A stretch of DNA of 64,000 nt from Streptomyces griseoincarnatus (GTDB lineage Bacteria; Actinomycetota; Actinomycetes; Streptomycetales; Streptomycetaceae). Position 1 is the stretch's first letter. Each line of letters opens with the position of its first letter. The DNA is taken from positions 434,001 to 498,000 of the forward strand of contig BMTH01000004.1 of assembly GCA_014649575.1 (NCBI GenBank). Reading direction: 5' to 3'. Below the pieces are notes generated by a model. That model was not told the DNA's origin. It was given only the letters and a program-made list of their open reading frames with translations, and searched no databases. Position numbers and translations under genes: made by a program. Below are positions 17,153 through 25,689 of this stretch, piece by piece.

Positions 17153-17683
17153 GTGGTCGTCGCACGGACAGTCGCCGGAGCCGGTTCGGTGCTGGCGATG
17201 CTCAGCCTGTCCGGCTGCGGATTCCTGTGGAACTGCACCGACTCGACCGCGGAGCGCGGGGAGGCGGATGTGCGGGTGGAGATCGTGGACGAGGGCGGGC
17301 GGCCCGTCGGCGTCACCGCCGAGGTGACCGGCTGGCGCAGGGAACCGCATCCGCAGGTGCCCGAGGACGGCGACGAAATCCGCTTCGGCATCCGGTTCGA
17401 GGGAGCCGGGCAGGGAAGCGAACCCGCGGTCGACGTCTGCGCGGTGGACGACAAGCGCGAGGTGCTGGGCTGTCACACGGTGTACTCCTCCGAGGTGTTC
17501 GGCCCGGAGGGCCCCTACACGGGTGACTACTACCTCAAGGCCGACAGCCCCGAACGGGTCGCCGAGGTCCTGCTGATCCCCAACGACCAGTCGTCCCAGG
17601 ACCGACGGACCTGCGAGGACGACATGAAGGACGGCGGCGGGGTGCACCCGCCGGACACGCCGGAGCTGGGGGAGCAGCTGTAA
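17153..17683 (+). CDS. Lipoprotein of unknown function
   Basis: The 176-residue product starts VVVARTVAGAGSVLAMLSLS followed by GCGFLWNC; LSGC is a lipobox and predicts lipidation and surface anchoring. The mature part has a beta-rich look (ADVRVEIVDEGGRPVGVTAEVTGW), two further cysteines near the middle (DVCAVDDKREVLGC) and an acidic tail. No family was recognised. GGAAGG lies 7 nt before GTG 17153, and a possible -10 TAGACT lies at 17119-17124. It starts 44 nt after the 2H phosphoesterase gene and converges with the Rho gene, whose stop codon is 14 nt away. Confidence 0.78.
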   Translation: MVVARTVAGAGSVLAMLSLSGCGFLWNCTDSTAERGEADVRVEIVDEGGRPVGVTAEVTGWRREPHPQVPEDGDEIRFGIRFEGAGQGSEPAVDVCAVDDKREVLGCHTVYSSEVFGPEGPYTGDYYLKADSPERVAEVLLIPNDQSSQDRRTCEDDMKDGGGVHPPDTPELGEQL

Positions 17684-17697
17684 CTCCCGGGCCGGGG

Positions 17698-18900
17698 TCA
17701 GCCGTTCCGCAGCGTAGGCCGTACCTGGCGCAGGAACGTCGCGTTGTCCGGCGTCTCCCGCAGGCGCGTCAGCAGCGTCTCCAGGTCGGTCGCCGAGTCG
17801 CGGGAGGTCAGGGCGCGGCGCAGGCCCTGGGTGGCCGTCAACTCGTCCGGGCTGAGGAGGAGTTCCTCGCGGCGGGTGCCCGAGGTGGTGATGTCCACCG
17901 CCGGGAACAGTCGCCGTGACGCCGACTCGCGGTGCAGGCGCAGCTCCATGTTGCCCGTGCCCTTGAGCTCCTCGAAGAAGAACTCGTCCGCACGCGAACC
18001 TGTGTCCACCAGCGCGGAGGCGAGGATCGTCAGCGAACCGCCCTCCTCCGTCTCGCGCGCGGCGCCGAAGAACCGCTTCGGGCCGGTCAGCGCAGCGGCG
18101 TCCACGCCGCCGCTGAGGGTACGGCCGCCGGGGCCCGCCGCGTTGTTGTACGCCCTGCACAGCCGCGTCAGCGAGTCCAGCAGGATCACCACGTCCTCGC
18201 CGGCCTCCGCGAGCCGCTTGGCCCGCTCCACGACCAGCTCGGCGAGCGCGATGTGCTGCTTGGCGGGACGGTCGAACGTCGAGGAGTACACCTCGCCGTG
18301 GACCGAGCGCCGCATGTCGGTGACCTCTTCGGGGCGCTCGTCGAGCAGCACCACCATCAGCCGGGACTCGGGGTGGTTCCCCGCGACGGCCGCCGCGAGC
18401 TGCTGGATGAGCACCGTCTTGCCGGTCTTCGGCGGCGCGACGAGCAGCCCGCGCTGCCCCTTGCCCACCGGCGCCAGCAGGTCGACGACCCGGCCGGCGA
18501 GCCCGGACGCCCGGTGTTCGAGGCGCAGCCGGCGGTGGGGGTGGACCGGGGTCAGGTCGCGGAAGTGGGGACGGCCGGCGAGCGAGCCGGGTGTACGGCC
18601 GTCGACGCGAGCGACGTCGGTGAGCGCCCTGCGGTCGCCGAGGACGCCCTCCACCAGGTCGCCCTTGCGCAGACCGTGCCGGCGCACCAGGGCGGAGGAG
18701 ACGACGGGGTCGGACGACCCGGCCACGAGGCCGGAGCCGCGCAGGTACCCCTTCCCGGTCGCGTCGACGTCGAGGACACCGGTGACGGTGACGGACCGGG
18801 GCTGCTGCCGGTCCGAGGTCCGCCTGCCCGGGGCCGGACGGTCGGCGCTCTTCCGGTCGGCGGTCCGACGGCTGCCGGGGCGGTCGAGAGCGGTGGTCAT
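17698..18900 (-). CDS. Second, short transcription termination factor Rho
   Basis: Rho is a hexameric RNA helicase that ends transcription. This 400-residue copy has the primary RNA-binding cold-shock-like domain (GVLDVDATGKGYLRGSGLV from residue 41), then the ATPase core: Walker A APPKTGKT at 155-162, VVLLDERPEEVTDMRR, Walker B VVILLD at 237-242, and the Q/R loop region GGSLTILASALVDTGSRADE. It lacks the long Arg/Glu-rich N-terminal insert of the main actinobacterial Rho, which is usually near 700 residues, so this is a paralogue. The N-terminal 35 residues are Arg-rich. GAAAGGACC precedes ATG 18900. The mRNA leader is strikingly C/U-rich. Its division of labour with the main Rho is unknown. 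Confidence 0.9.
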   Translation of the reverse strand: MTTALDRPGSRRTADRKSADRPAPGRRTSDRQQPRSVTVTGVLDVDATGKGYLRGSGLVAGSSDPVVSSALVRRHGLRKGDLVEGVLGDRRALTDVARVDGRTPGSLAGRPHFRDLTPVHPHRRLRLEHRASGLAGRVVDLLAPVGKGQRGLLVAPPKTGKTVLIQQLAAAVAGNHPESRLMVVLLDERPEEVTDMRRSVHGEVYSSTFDRPAKQHIALAELVVERAKRLAEAGEDVVILLDSLTRLCRAYNNAAGPGGRTLSGGVDAAALTGPKRFFGAARETEEGGSLTILASALVDTGSRADEFFFEELKGTGNMELRLHRESASRRLFPAVDITTSGTRREELLLSPDELTATQGLRRALTSRDSATDLETLLTRLRETPDNATFLRQVRPTLRNG

Positions 18901-18904
18901 ATGG

Positions 18905-18960
18905 TCGGTCCTTTCGAGGGACGGAAAGAAGAAGGGGAAAGCGAGAAGGGGGGAACCGCG
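18905..18960 (-). promoter_or_regulatory. C/U-rich leader of the second rho gene, candidate rut site
   Basis: On the mRNA strand the roughly 45 nt ahead of the ribosome site are almost pure pyrimidine with very few G (for example CCCCCCTTCTCGCTTTCCCC and TTCTTCTTTCC). In DNA of this base composition that is exceptional. Rho binds such unstructured C-rich RNA, so feedback by Rho on its own leader is a reasonable inference. Confidence 0.5.
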
Positions 18961-19199
18961 GTCTTCAGGGAGGGCGGGTACGCGCCTCACAGCGGTGGGG
19001 AACCTCACTGCGGTCGCCGTGCGACCGTGGGGGAAAGCCGTACGCGGGCGATGCGAGAGCCGACGTGACGGCTGGGAGAGACGCCGAAGCGAAGAAGGTT
19101 TCGGCGGTGAGGACCGGCCCGGCGCCCGGCGGGGCGCTGCACGGCACTCATGGCACCGTACCACGGTGCCGCGCCGGGGCAAGGGCGGCCCGCGGCGCC

Positions 19200-20114
19200 C
19201 TACGACCCCCGCAGCGTCCGCGCGATCGACGTGATCGTGTCCGGACCGACCCGGCAGCACCCACCGATCAGCCGCGCCCCCGCGTCCCGCCAGCCCGTCA
19301 CCCGGGACGCCGAGAACGTGGGCTCGCCGGTCCAGGCACGGGCCCGGGCGTCCCACCGTTCGCCGCTGTTCGGGTACACCACCACCGGCTTGCCCGTCAC
19401 CCGCGCGGCGACGGCGACCGCGTGGTCCGCGTCCTGAGGCGTGCAGCAGTTGACGCCGACCGCGATCACCTCGTCCGCCCGCGCGGCCAGTGCGAACGCG
19501 TCCTCCAGCGGTTGGCCCGCCCGTGTACGGCCGCCGGCCGCCGAGTACGACAGCCAGGCGGGCACCCCCAGCCCGCGCACCGCTCGCAGCAGCGCCTCGG
19601 CCTCGTCCGTGTCGGGGATCGTCTCCAGTGCGACCACGTCCGGGGCTGCGGACGCCAGGACCTCCAGCCGGGGACGATGGAACCGCTCCAGCTCCGCGAC
19701 CGACAGTCCGTAGCGGCCCCGGTACTCGGAGCCGTCCGCGAGCATCGCGCCGTACGGGCCGACGGAGGCCGCCACCCACCGCGGGCGGCGCGCACCCGGG
19801 GCGCCCCCGGCCGCCGTACGGGCGCGTTCCACGCTCAGCGCGAGCAGCTCCGCGGCCCGCTCCCGGCCGACGCCGCGCCGCGCGAACCCCTCGAACGTGG
19901 CCTGGTAGCTCGCCGTGATCGCCACATCCGCGCCCGCCTCGAAGTACGCGCGGTGTGCCGCCGTGACCGCCTCCGGCTCGTCCGCGAGGAGCCGCGCCGA
20001 CCACAGCTCGTCGCTCAGGTCGTGACCGGCCGCCGCGAGCTGGTTGGACATGCCGCCGTCCAGGACGACCGGGCCGTCCGCCAGGGCCGCGGCGAGGGAC
20101 TCCGTGGTGCTCAT
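19200..20114 (-). CDS. mmuM: Homocysteine S-methyltransferase
   Basis: The 304-residue protein is an MmuM-type enzyme that makes methionine from homocysteine using S-methylmethionine or S-adenosylmethionine. The family start VVLDGGMSNQLAAAGHDLSD is present. The zinc-thiolate ligands are GVNCC around residue 223 and the terminal GGCCRVGPDTI. ASYQATFEGFARRG, ASVGPYGAMLADGSEYRG and PVVVYPNSGERWDARARAW are further signatures. Length matches the family (about 310). ATG 20114 lies 6 nt after TAACGT, suggesting a leaderless mRNA. It is divergent from the LuxR-type regulator. A 299-bp gap separates it from the Rho start and shows no gene. Confidence 0.93.
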   Translation of the reverse strand: MSTTESLAAALADGPVVLDGGMSNQLAAAGHDLSDELWSARLLADEPEAVTAAHRAYFEAGADVAITASYQATFEGFARRGVGRERAAELLALSVERARTAAGGAPGARRPRWVAASVGPYGAMLADGSEYRGRYGLSVAELERFHRPRLEVLASAAPDVVALETIPDTDEAEALLRAVRGLGVPAWLSYSAAGGRTRAGQPLEDAFALAARADEVIAVGVNCCTPQDADHAVAVAARVTGKPVVVYPNSGERWDARARAWTGEPTFSASRVTGWRDAGARLIGGCCRVGPDTITSIARTLRGS

Positions 20115-20211
20115 ACGGCGACGTTAACCGAGGCCAAAGGCTCGGCGCGCCCCCCGGTCCGGCTGCTGGGATGCTGGAGGCACACGCGGCCCGACAAGGG
20201 TGGTGAGTGTC

Positions 20212-23127
20212 GTGACATCAGCACAGGGCGGCGGCCCCCCGGCCGTGGAGCACCACGCGGGGCCGCACGAGCCGCAGACGGGCTCCCACGTCCCGCAGCC
20301 CGGCCTTCACGACCCTCGGACGGGCTCCCACGTCCCGCAGCCCGGCCTTCACGACCCTCGGACGGGCCCTGACGCCCCCGAGCCCGGCCTTCACGACCCT
20401 CGGACGGGCCCTGACGCCCCCGCGTCCGGCTCTCACGACCCTCGGACGGGCCCTGACGCCCCCGAGCCCGGCCCTCACGCCCCCCAGCCCGGCTCCTACG
20501 ACCCGCAGACCGGCCCCCACGACCCCCACGGCGACCCGTTCCTGAGCACCCGCTTCGCCGTCCCGGCGCCACCGGACACCTTCCTGCGCAGGGAGCGGCT
20601 GGCCGGGCACCTCGACGGCGCTCTGCGCACCCCTCTGACCATGGTGAACGGCTCCGCCGGCGCCGGGAAGACGCTGCTGGTCGCGGACTGGGCGGCCGGG
20701 CACCCGGAGCTGCCCGTCGCCTGGCTCACCACCGACACCGACGGGCAGGGCGCCGGCATGTTCTGGGCGCACCTCCTCCAGGCGCTGCGCACCTGTGGCG
20801 TGCCGCTGCCCGGGGACATCGCCTCCCCGGCCGACGCGAACCGGGTGGGCGACGCCCTGCCGACCCGGCTCGCCGCTCTCCTCGGCGGGCGGGACCGGCC
20901 GGTGGTCCTGGTGCTGGACGAGTTCGACCGGGTCACCGCCCCGGAGATCGCCGCCCAGCTCGACTTCCTGCTGCGCCACTCCGCGCCGGGGCTGCGGCTG
21001 GTCCTCGTCACCCGCACCGAGCCGCTGCTGCCCCTGCACCGCTACCGGGCCGCGGGCGAGCTGACCGAGATCCGCGACGCGGAGCTCGCCTTCACACCCG
21101 GCGAGGCGGCCCGGCTGATGGAGGCGCACGGCCTGCGGCTGTCCCCGGCCGCGGTGCGCGGGGTCGTGGAGCGGACCCGGGGATGGGCCGCCGGACTGCG
21201 GCTGTGCGCGCTCGCGGCGGAGGAGGCCCCGGACCCGGAGCTCTGCCTCAAGGAGTTCGAGGCCGACCGCAGCGCCGTCGCCGACTTCCTGCTGGCCGAG
21301 GTGCTCAAACGGCAGGACGACGGCACGCAGGAACTGCTGCTGCGGGTCAGCGTCCTCGACCGGTTCGGCCCGCGGCTGGCCAACGCCGTCACGGGACGCG
21401 CCGACGCCGAGGCCGTGCTGGCCCGGCTGCACCGCGGCAACGCCTTCGTCCAGCACGTCGGCCACGGCGTGTACCGGCTGCACCCCCTGTTCGCGGAGAT
21501 CCTCCGCGCCCACCTGCGGATGCGCCGCCCGGGACTGGAGCCCGAACTGCACCGGCGGGCCGCCGTCTGCCTCCGCACGGCCGGGGCGCTCCCGGCGGCG
21601 CTCGGGCACGGCGCCGCCGCCGACGACTGGGAGTTCACCGCCTCCGCCCTGGTCGACGACCTCGCCCTCGGCCAGTTCTTCACCGGCCCGCGCGCCGACA
21701 TCCTCGACGCGCTGTTCTCCCGCATGGGGCCGCGGGGCGGCGACGGACCCGCGCCTGAACTCGTCCGCGCCGCAGCCCGGCTCTCCCGGGGCGACCTCGC
21801 CGGAGGCGCCGTACGGCTGAGGCGGGCACGGGAGCGGACGGCGCGGTACGACGGCCCCGCTGGCGAGACGGGCGCGGCGGCCGTCCGGATGGGCTGCGCC
21901 CTCCTGGACGCCCTCGTCGCCCGGCTGTCCGGCGCGCCCGGCCGCGCCGAGGACGCCGTACGCGAGGCGGAGGCGCTGCGGGACCTCCTCCCCGCCGAAC
22001 TGCTCGACCGGCACCCGGAGTTCTTCGCGCTGCTGCTCGACCACCTGGGGTCCGCCCGGCTGTGGGCCGGGGACTTCGCGGGGGCGCGGGACGCGCTGAC
22101 CCGGGCGGCGGCGACCGGACCCGGCGCCCCGGCCACCGCCCTGCCCCGCGAGGACGCGCTGGCGCGGCTCGCCCTCCTCGACGTCCTGCACGGCTGGCCC
22201 GGCCGCGCCGAACGCAGGGCACGCGCGGCCCTCGCGGAGACGGAACGGTCCGGGATCGCCCGGCCCGCCTCTTCCGGCGTGGAACGCCTCGTCCTCGCCG
22301 CCGTGGCCGTGGAGCGCGAGGACCTGGGGCAGGCGCGTGCGCTGCTCGACACGGCGGGTGAGTCGCACCCCGCGCTGCGGGACCCCGTCCTCGAGGCCGG
22401 GCGTGCCCTCGTCGCCGCACGTCTGCACCTGGCCCGCGGCGAGCCCGGCGCGGCGTGGAGGGCGGTCGAGCCCGGGGTGCCGGCCGACGCCGTCTCGCCT
22501 TGGGCCCGGGGCGAGACGGCCCTGGTCGCGGCGGCCGCCGGCCTCGCGGAGGGCCGGCCGCCGGACGCCGCGGCGCTGCTGCCCGAGGTGCCCCGCGACC
22601 AGCCCGCCTGCGTGGTGGGCGCGGCGCGGGTGCTGCTGGCCGCCGGACAGCCCGAGGCGGCCGTACGACTCCTCGACCGGGCGGCCGTCGACGAGCACGC
22701 GGGCCCGTCCGTGACCGTACGGGCCGCGCTGGTGCGGGCCCGGGCCGCCGACCGCGCGGGGGACGCCTCCGCGGTCCGCCGTCTGGTCGCGCACGCGGTG
22801 GCGGAAGCACACCGGGAGGGCCTGCGCCGCCCCCTCGCCGAGGCGGGTTCATGGATCCGCCCCTACCTGACCCCCACCCCACGTCACCGCCGCCCCACCC
22901 CTCCCCGCCCCACCGGGAGCCCGCCCCCGCCCGTCGAGGAGCTGAGCGGCCGCGAACGGGACGTGGTGCGGAGACTCGCCCTGGCGATGTCCACGGAGGA
23001 GATCGCCGCCGACCTGTACGTCTCGGTGAACACGGTGAAGACGCACCTGAAGAACGCCTACCGGAAACTGTCGGTCGGCCGCCGCAGCGAGGCGGTCCGC
23101 CGAGCCCGCGAACTGGGCCTGCTGTGA
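20212..23127 (+). CDS. Large ATP-binding LuxR family (LAL) transcriptional regulator
   Basis: This 971-residue LAL/MalT-type regulator has four parts. Residues about 20-105 are a repetitive Pro/His/Asp/Gly segment encoded by 42-bp tandem repeats. An AAA-like NTPase domain follows, with Walker A GSAGAGKT at 147-154 and Walker B-like VVLVLDEFDRV. A long helical region rich in Ala, Arg and Leu with TPR-like units fills the middle. The LuxR helix-turn-helix is C-terminal: LSGRERDVVRRLALAMSTEEI then YVSVNTVKTHLKNAYRKL. ATP and an unknown inducer probably control oligomerisation. GTG 20212 follows an AAGGGTGG-like site. Its stop overlaps the next gene's GTG, so the two are translationally coupled. 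Confidence 0.88.
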   Translation: MTSAQGGGPPAVEHHAGPHEPQTGSHVPQPGLHDPRTGSHVPQPGLHDPRTGPDAPEPGLHDPRTGPDAPASGSHDPRTGPDAPEPGPHAPQPGSYDPQTGPHDPHGDPFLSTRFAVPAPPDTFLRRERLAGHLDGALRTPLTMVNGSAGAGKTLLVADWAAGHPELPVAWLTTDTDGQGAGMFWAHLLQALRTCGVPLPGDIASPADANRVGDALPTRLAALLGGRDRPVVLVLDEFDRVTAPEIAAQLDFLLRHSAPGLRLVLVTRTEPLLPLHRYRAAGELTEIRDAELAFTPGEAARLMEAHGLRLSPAAVRGVVERTRGWAAGLRLCALAAEEAPDPELCLKEFEADRSAVADFLLAEVLKRQDDGTQELLLRVSVLDRFGPRLANAVTGRADAEAVLARLHRGNAFVQHVGHGVYRLHPLFAEILRAHLRMRRPGLEPELHRRAAVCLRTAGALPAALGHGAAADDWEFTASALVDDLALGQFFTGPRADILDALFSRMGPRGGDGPAPELVRAAARLSRGDLAGGAVRLRRARERTARYDGPAGETGAAAVRMGCALLDALVARLSGAPGRAEDAVREAEALRDLLPAELLDRHPEFFALLLDHLGSARLWAGDFAGARDALTRAAATGPGAPATALPREDALARLALLDVLHGWPGRAERRARAALAETERSGIARPASSGVERLVLAAVAVEREDLGQARALLDTAGESHPALRDPVLEAGRALVAARLHLARGEPGAAWRAVEPGVPADAVSPWARGETALVAAAAGLAEGRPPDAAALLPEVPRDQPACVVGAARVLLAAGQPEAAVRLLDRAAVDEHAGPSVTVRAALVRARAADRAGDASAVRRLVAHAVAEAHREGLRRPLAEAGSWIRPYLTPTPRHRRPTPPRPTGSPPPPVEELSGRERDVVRRLALAMSTEEIAADLYVSVNTVKTHLKNAYRKLSVGRRSEAVRRARELGLL
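20278..20487 (+). repeat. Five 42-bp tandem repeats inside the LAL regulator gene
   Basis: Units begin at 20278, 20320, 20362, 20404 and 20446, with a degraded sixth to about 20529. Each keeps the frame and encodes 14 residues of the type GLHDPRTG plus PDAPEP or SHVPQP. Units 1 and 2 are identical. In-frame slippage could change the copy number between strains. Confidence 0.9.
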
Positions 23128-23726
23128 GGCGGCGCACCCCGGCGCGGGCATCGCAGGAGGCGACGCCACCAGGCCCCGGGCGGGACGCGGCCGCGGCGGC
23201 GGAGCCATCCGCGCGCACCCCTGCGGAGCCGGCGGACGGCGCGTCCGCCGCCCCCGTGCGCACGCCGACTGCACCGGTGGCGTCTGCGGATCCATGCTCG
23301 CCGCCTCCGTCGTCGTGGGTGCCGGGTACGTTCGGGACCTTCCCCCGGCTGGAACTCGTGCTCCTGCTCCTGCTCACCGGCGCGGTGTTCTGGAGCGCCC
23401 ATGCGCACGCCCATCTGTTCGGGGCGCGGCTGGCGCAGCGTCCGCCGGATCTCGCCGTGGTCCGGCGGGTGTGCCGGGAGGAGTGGACGATCGTCAGGGC
23501 CGCGGTGCCTCCGGCGGTCGCCGTGGGCGTCGGGCCCGTGCCGGGACCCGACGTGCAGGGCGGCCAGTGGCTCGCGTTGTCCGTCGCCGTGACGGGCCAG
23601 GTGGGCTGGTCCGTGGCAGCGACACGGCAGGCGGGAGCGCCGGGACGGCTGCCGGTGCTGTCGGCCCTGGTCAACCTCGTCCTGGGGCTGGTCATCCTGG
23701 CGAGCAAGCTGTGGCTGACGCACTGA
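23124..23726 (+). CDS. Integral membrane protein coupled to the LAL regulator
   Basis: This 200-residue protein begins at GTG 23124, whose bases overlap the TGA of the regulator (GTGA arrangement). A disordered N-terminus of about 70 residues rich in Ala, Pro and Thr is followed by four hydrophobic segments: LELVLLLLLTGAVFWSA, IVRAAVPPAVAVGVG, LALSVAVTGQVGWSVAA and VLSALVNLVLGLVILASKLWL. A His cluster (AHAHAHLFG) follows the first segment. No family was recognised. The coupling suggests a function tied to the regulator, perhaps as sensor or target. Confidence 0.72.
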   Translation: MRRRTPARASQEATPPGPGRDAAAAAEPSARTPAEPADGASAAPVRTPTAPVASADPCSPPPSSWVPGTFGTFPRLELVLLLLLTGAVFWSAHAHAHLFGARLAQRPPDLAVVRRVCREEWTIVRAAVPPAVAVGVGPVPGPDVQGGQWLALSVAVTGQVGWSVAATRQAGAPGRLPVLSALVNLVLGLVILASKLWLTH

Positions 23727-23846
23727 CCGCGCCCCGGGGCCCCCCTCTCACCTGCCCGGGGTGAGCCGTGCCGGCCGTCGGGGGACGGAGCATGGGAAGG
23801 GGCGGGCGTGGTCCGCCCGGTCCAGGCACCACCCGGGGAGCGGCTG

Positions 23847-24044
23847 ATGCGCTACGAGATCCGCGTCGAGGGTCAGCTCTCGGAACCGCTGATCCGCATG
23901 TTCCCGGAGCTGGACCACGTGACGATGGCCGGGCAGACCCTGCTGTTCGGGCAGGTGGTCGACGAGGCGCACCTCTACGGGCTGCTGGCCCGCTGCCAGT
24001 CCCTCGGCCTGCGGATCCTGGAGCTGCGCCAGGCGCCCCGGTGA
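23847..24044 (+). CDS. Small conserved protein, 65 residues
   Basis: The product starts MRYEIRVEGQLSEPLIRMFP and has a repeated beta-alpha look (LLFGQVVDEAHLYGLLARCQ, then SLGLRILELRQ). Small proteins with this pattern, in which an R-x-E-I-R-V strand is followed by a helix starting L-x-x-x-F-P-E, are common in actinobacteria, but no function is assigned. GGGGAG lies 6 nt before the ATG, a good ribosome site. It converges with the DUF2252 gene 44 nt away. Cytoplasmic; may be a small regulatory or oligomerisation module, which is inference only. Confidence 0.75.
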   Translation: MRYEIRVEGQLSEPLIRMFPELDHVTMAGQTLLFGQVVDEAHLYGLLARCQSLGLRILELRQAPR

Positions 24045-24088
24045 GCACCGGGAGGGCCGCCGGCGCTCAGGGCCGCCCTCGGCCACGC

Positions 24089-25498
24089 TCAGGGATGCCC
24101 CTCGGCCCGCACCCGGCCGGCCCGCACCGCTCCCCCCAGCGCCGCGAAGTCGCGTTCGTTGCGGTCGGCGTAGTCCTGCGCGAACGCCGCGAGCGCCCGG
24201 TCGAAGCGGTCGCCGCGCCCCAGGTAGGCGGCGAGGGCGACCGGGTCGCCGGACCTCGCGTGGGCCCGTGCCAGACTCGCCCCGCACAGGCGGGCGAACT
24301 GGCGCAGCAGACCGGGGTCCATCGTCTCGGGCCGTGCGATGCCCTTCCAGTCGCGCAGCTGCCGTACGTAGAAGTCGCGGGGCCGGCCGTCGAGACCGGT
24401 GGCGTGGGTCCAGCCGAGCAGGATGTCGCTGGTCGTCTGGATCAGCCGCTGCCCCTCCACGACCCGCCGGCCCTGGTTGTCGGGCTCCTCGCCGTCCGTG
24501 TACGGGGCGAGCACCGACTCCTGTGCCTCCTTGGCCTGGAGCAGCAGCGGATCGTCGTCGTCCCGGCCGAGCAGCAGCACGATCCAGCAGCGGGTGCCCA
24601 CACTGCCGACGCCCACCACCTTCCGGGCCACGTCGACCAGGCGGTAGCGGCTCAGCAGATGCCGGCGGTCCGACGCCAGCGACCGCGCGTAGCCGTCCAG
24701 CACCGCGCGCAGGCCCTCCTCCTCGGCCGACGCGCCGTCCAGCAGGTCCCGCAGCGGGATGACCAGCGGCGGGTCCGCCTCGATGCGCCGCCCCTCGGGC
24801 GTGGCCCGGGTGAGCTTCGCGTACGCCTGGAGGTGGGTGCGGCCGCGGGCCTTGCGGGCCGCCTCGTCGGTACGCCGCCGGGCCTTTGCGTTCAGGGCCG
24901 AGGCCAGCTCGCGCAGCCGGTCCGCGTCGTCCTGCGCGTACCAGACGTCCAGTGTGCGCATCCCGGCGAACTCCCGCATACGCAGCCGGTACGCGGCGAC
25001 GCAGGCCCGCACCGCGTCGCTCTGCTCCGCGACGGTGAAGCCGTTGGCCCGCCCGGCGATGGCGAAGCTGGCGGCGAGCCGCTTGACGTCCCATTCGAAC
25101 GGGCCGGTGTGCGTCTCGTCGAAGTCGTTGATGTCGAAGACGAGGTGGCGCTCGGGGGAGGCCAGCAGCCGGAAGTTCAGCAGATGCGCGTCCCCGCACA
25201 GCTGCACGGTGAGCCCGGTGTCCGGGAGCGGCCCGAGGTCCGCCGCCATGATCGCGGCCGCGCCCCGGTAGAAGCGGAACGGCGACTCCAGCATCCGGCC
25301 GTAGCGGACCGGCACCAGCTCGGGCAGCCGGGTCGCGGACTGCCGTTCCAGCACGTCCACGGGGTCCGGCCGTCCCGGCACCGGCGTGAACCCGGCATGG
25401 GACGAGCGGGGCGCACGCCCCCGCGCCCGCCTGCCGTGCGAGGCCCGCGCGGCCGGGGAGGCAGCCGCCCGCGCGTCGAACACGTCCGGTACCGCCAT
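24089..25498 (-). CDS. DUF2252 family protein
   Basis: The 469 residues match DUF2252 proteins of actinobacteria, which have a kinase-like fold. Signature stretches are MLESPFRFYRGAAAIMAADL, VQLCGDAHLLNFRLLASPER, HLVFDINDFDETHTGPFEWD and VKRLAASF, resembling the catalytic HGDxHxxN and DxDD elements of aminoglycoside-phosphotransferase-like kinases. VVGVGSVGTRCWIVLLLGRD and YVRQLRDWKG follow. Substrate is unknown. The N-terminal 40 residues are Ala/Arg-rich. GGGAGGAC lies 6 nt before ATG 25498. It is divergent from the SHOCT membrane protein gene across 190 bp, which holds no other gene. Confidence 0.88.
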   Translation of the reverse strand: MAVPDVFDARAAASPAARASHGRRARGRAPRSSHAGFTPVPGRPDPVDVLERQSATRLPELVPVRYGRMLESPFRFYRGAAAIMAADLGPLPDTGLTVQLCGDAHLLNFRLLASPERHLVFDINDFDETHTGPFEWDVKRLAASFAIAGRANGFTVAEQSDAVRACVAAYRLRMREFAGMRTLDVWYAQDDADRLRELASALNAKARRRTDEAARKARGRTHLQAYAKLTRATPEGRRIEADPPLVIPLRDLLDGASAEEEGLRAVLDGYARSLASDRRHLLSRYRLVDVARKVVGVGSVGTRCWIVLLLGRDDDDPLLLQAKEAQESVLAPYTDGEEPDNQGRRVVEGQRLIQTTSDILLGWTHATGLDGRPRDFYVRQLRDWKGIARPETMDPGLLRQFARLCGASLARAHARSGDPVALAAYLGRGDRFDRALAAFAQDYADRNERDFAALGGAVRAGRVRAEGHP

Positions 25499-25689
25499 CG
25501 TCGTCCTCCCGTCGCGCACGGACACGACTCCACGCAGTCCATCCCATCCCGTGCGCCCCGCCCGCCGGATCACCCGCGCCGGGTGAGGCGACCGGGACGC
25601 CGTAAGGGGCACGCTGAGGTCGGCACGACGCGACGGCGCGCGCCGCGGGCGGGCGCAGAGGGCCCGCGAGCCAGGAGGAGATGACCGGC

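Noticed and set aside
20278..20529. CRISPR-like array
   Set aside because: Repeats are directly adjacent, in frame and without unique spacers; they are coding tandem repeats.
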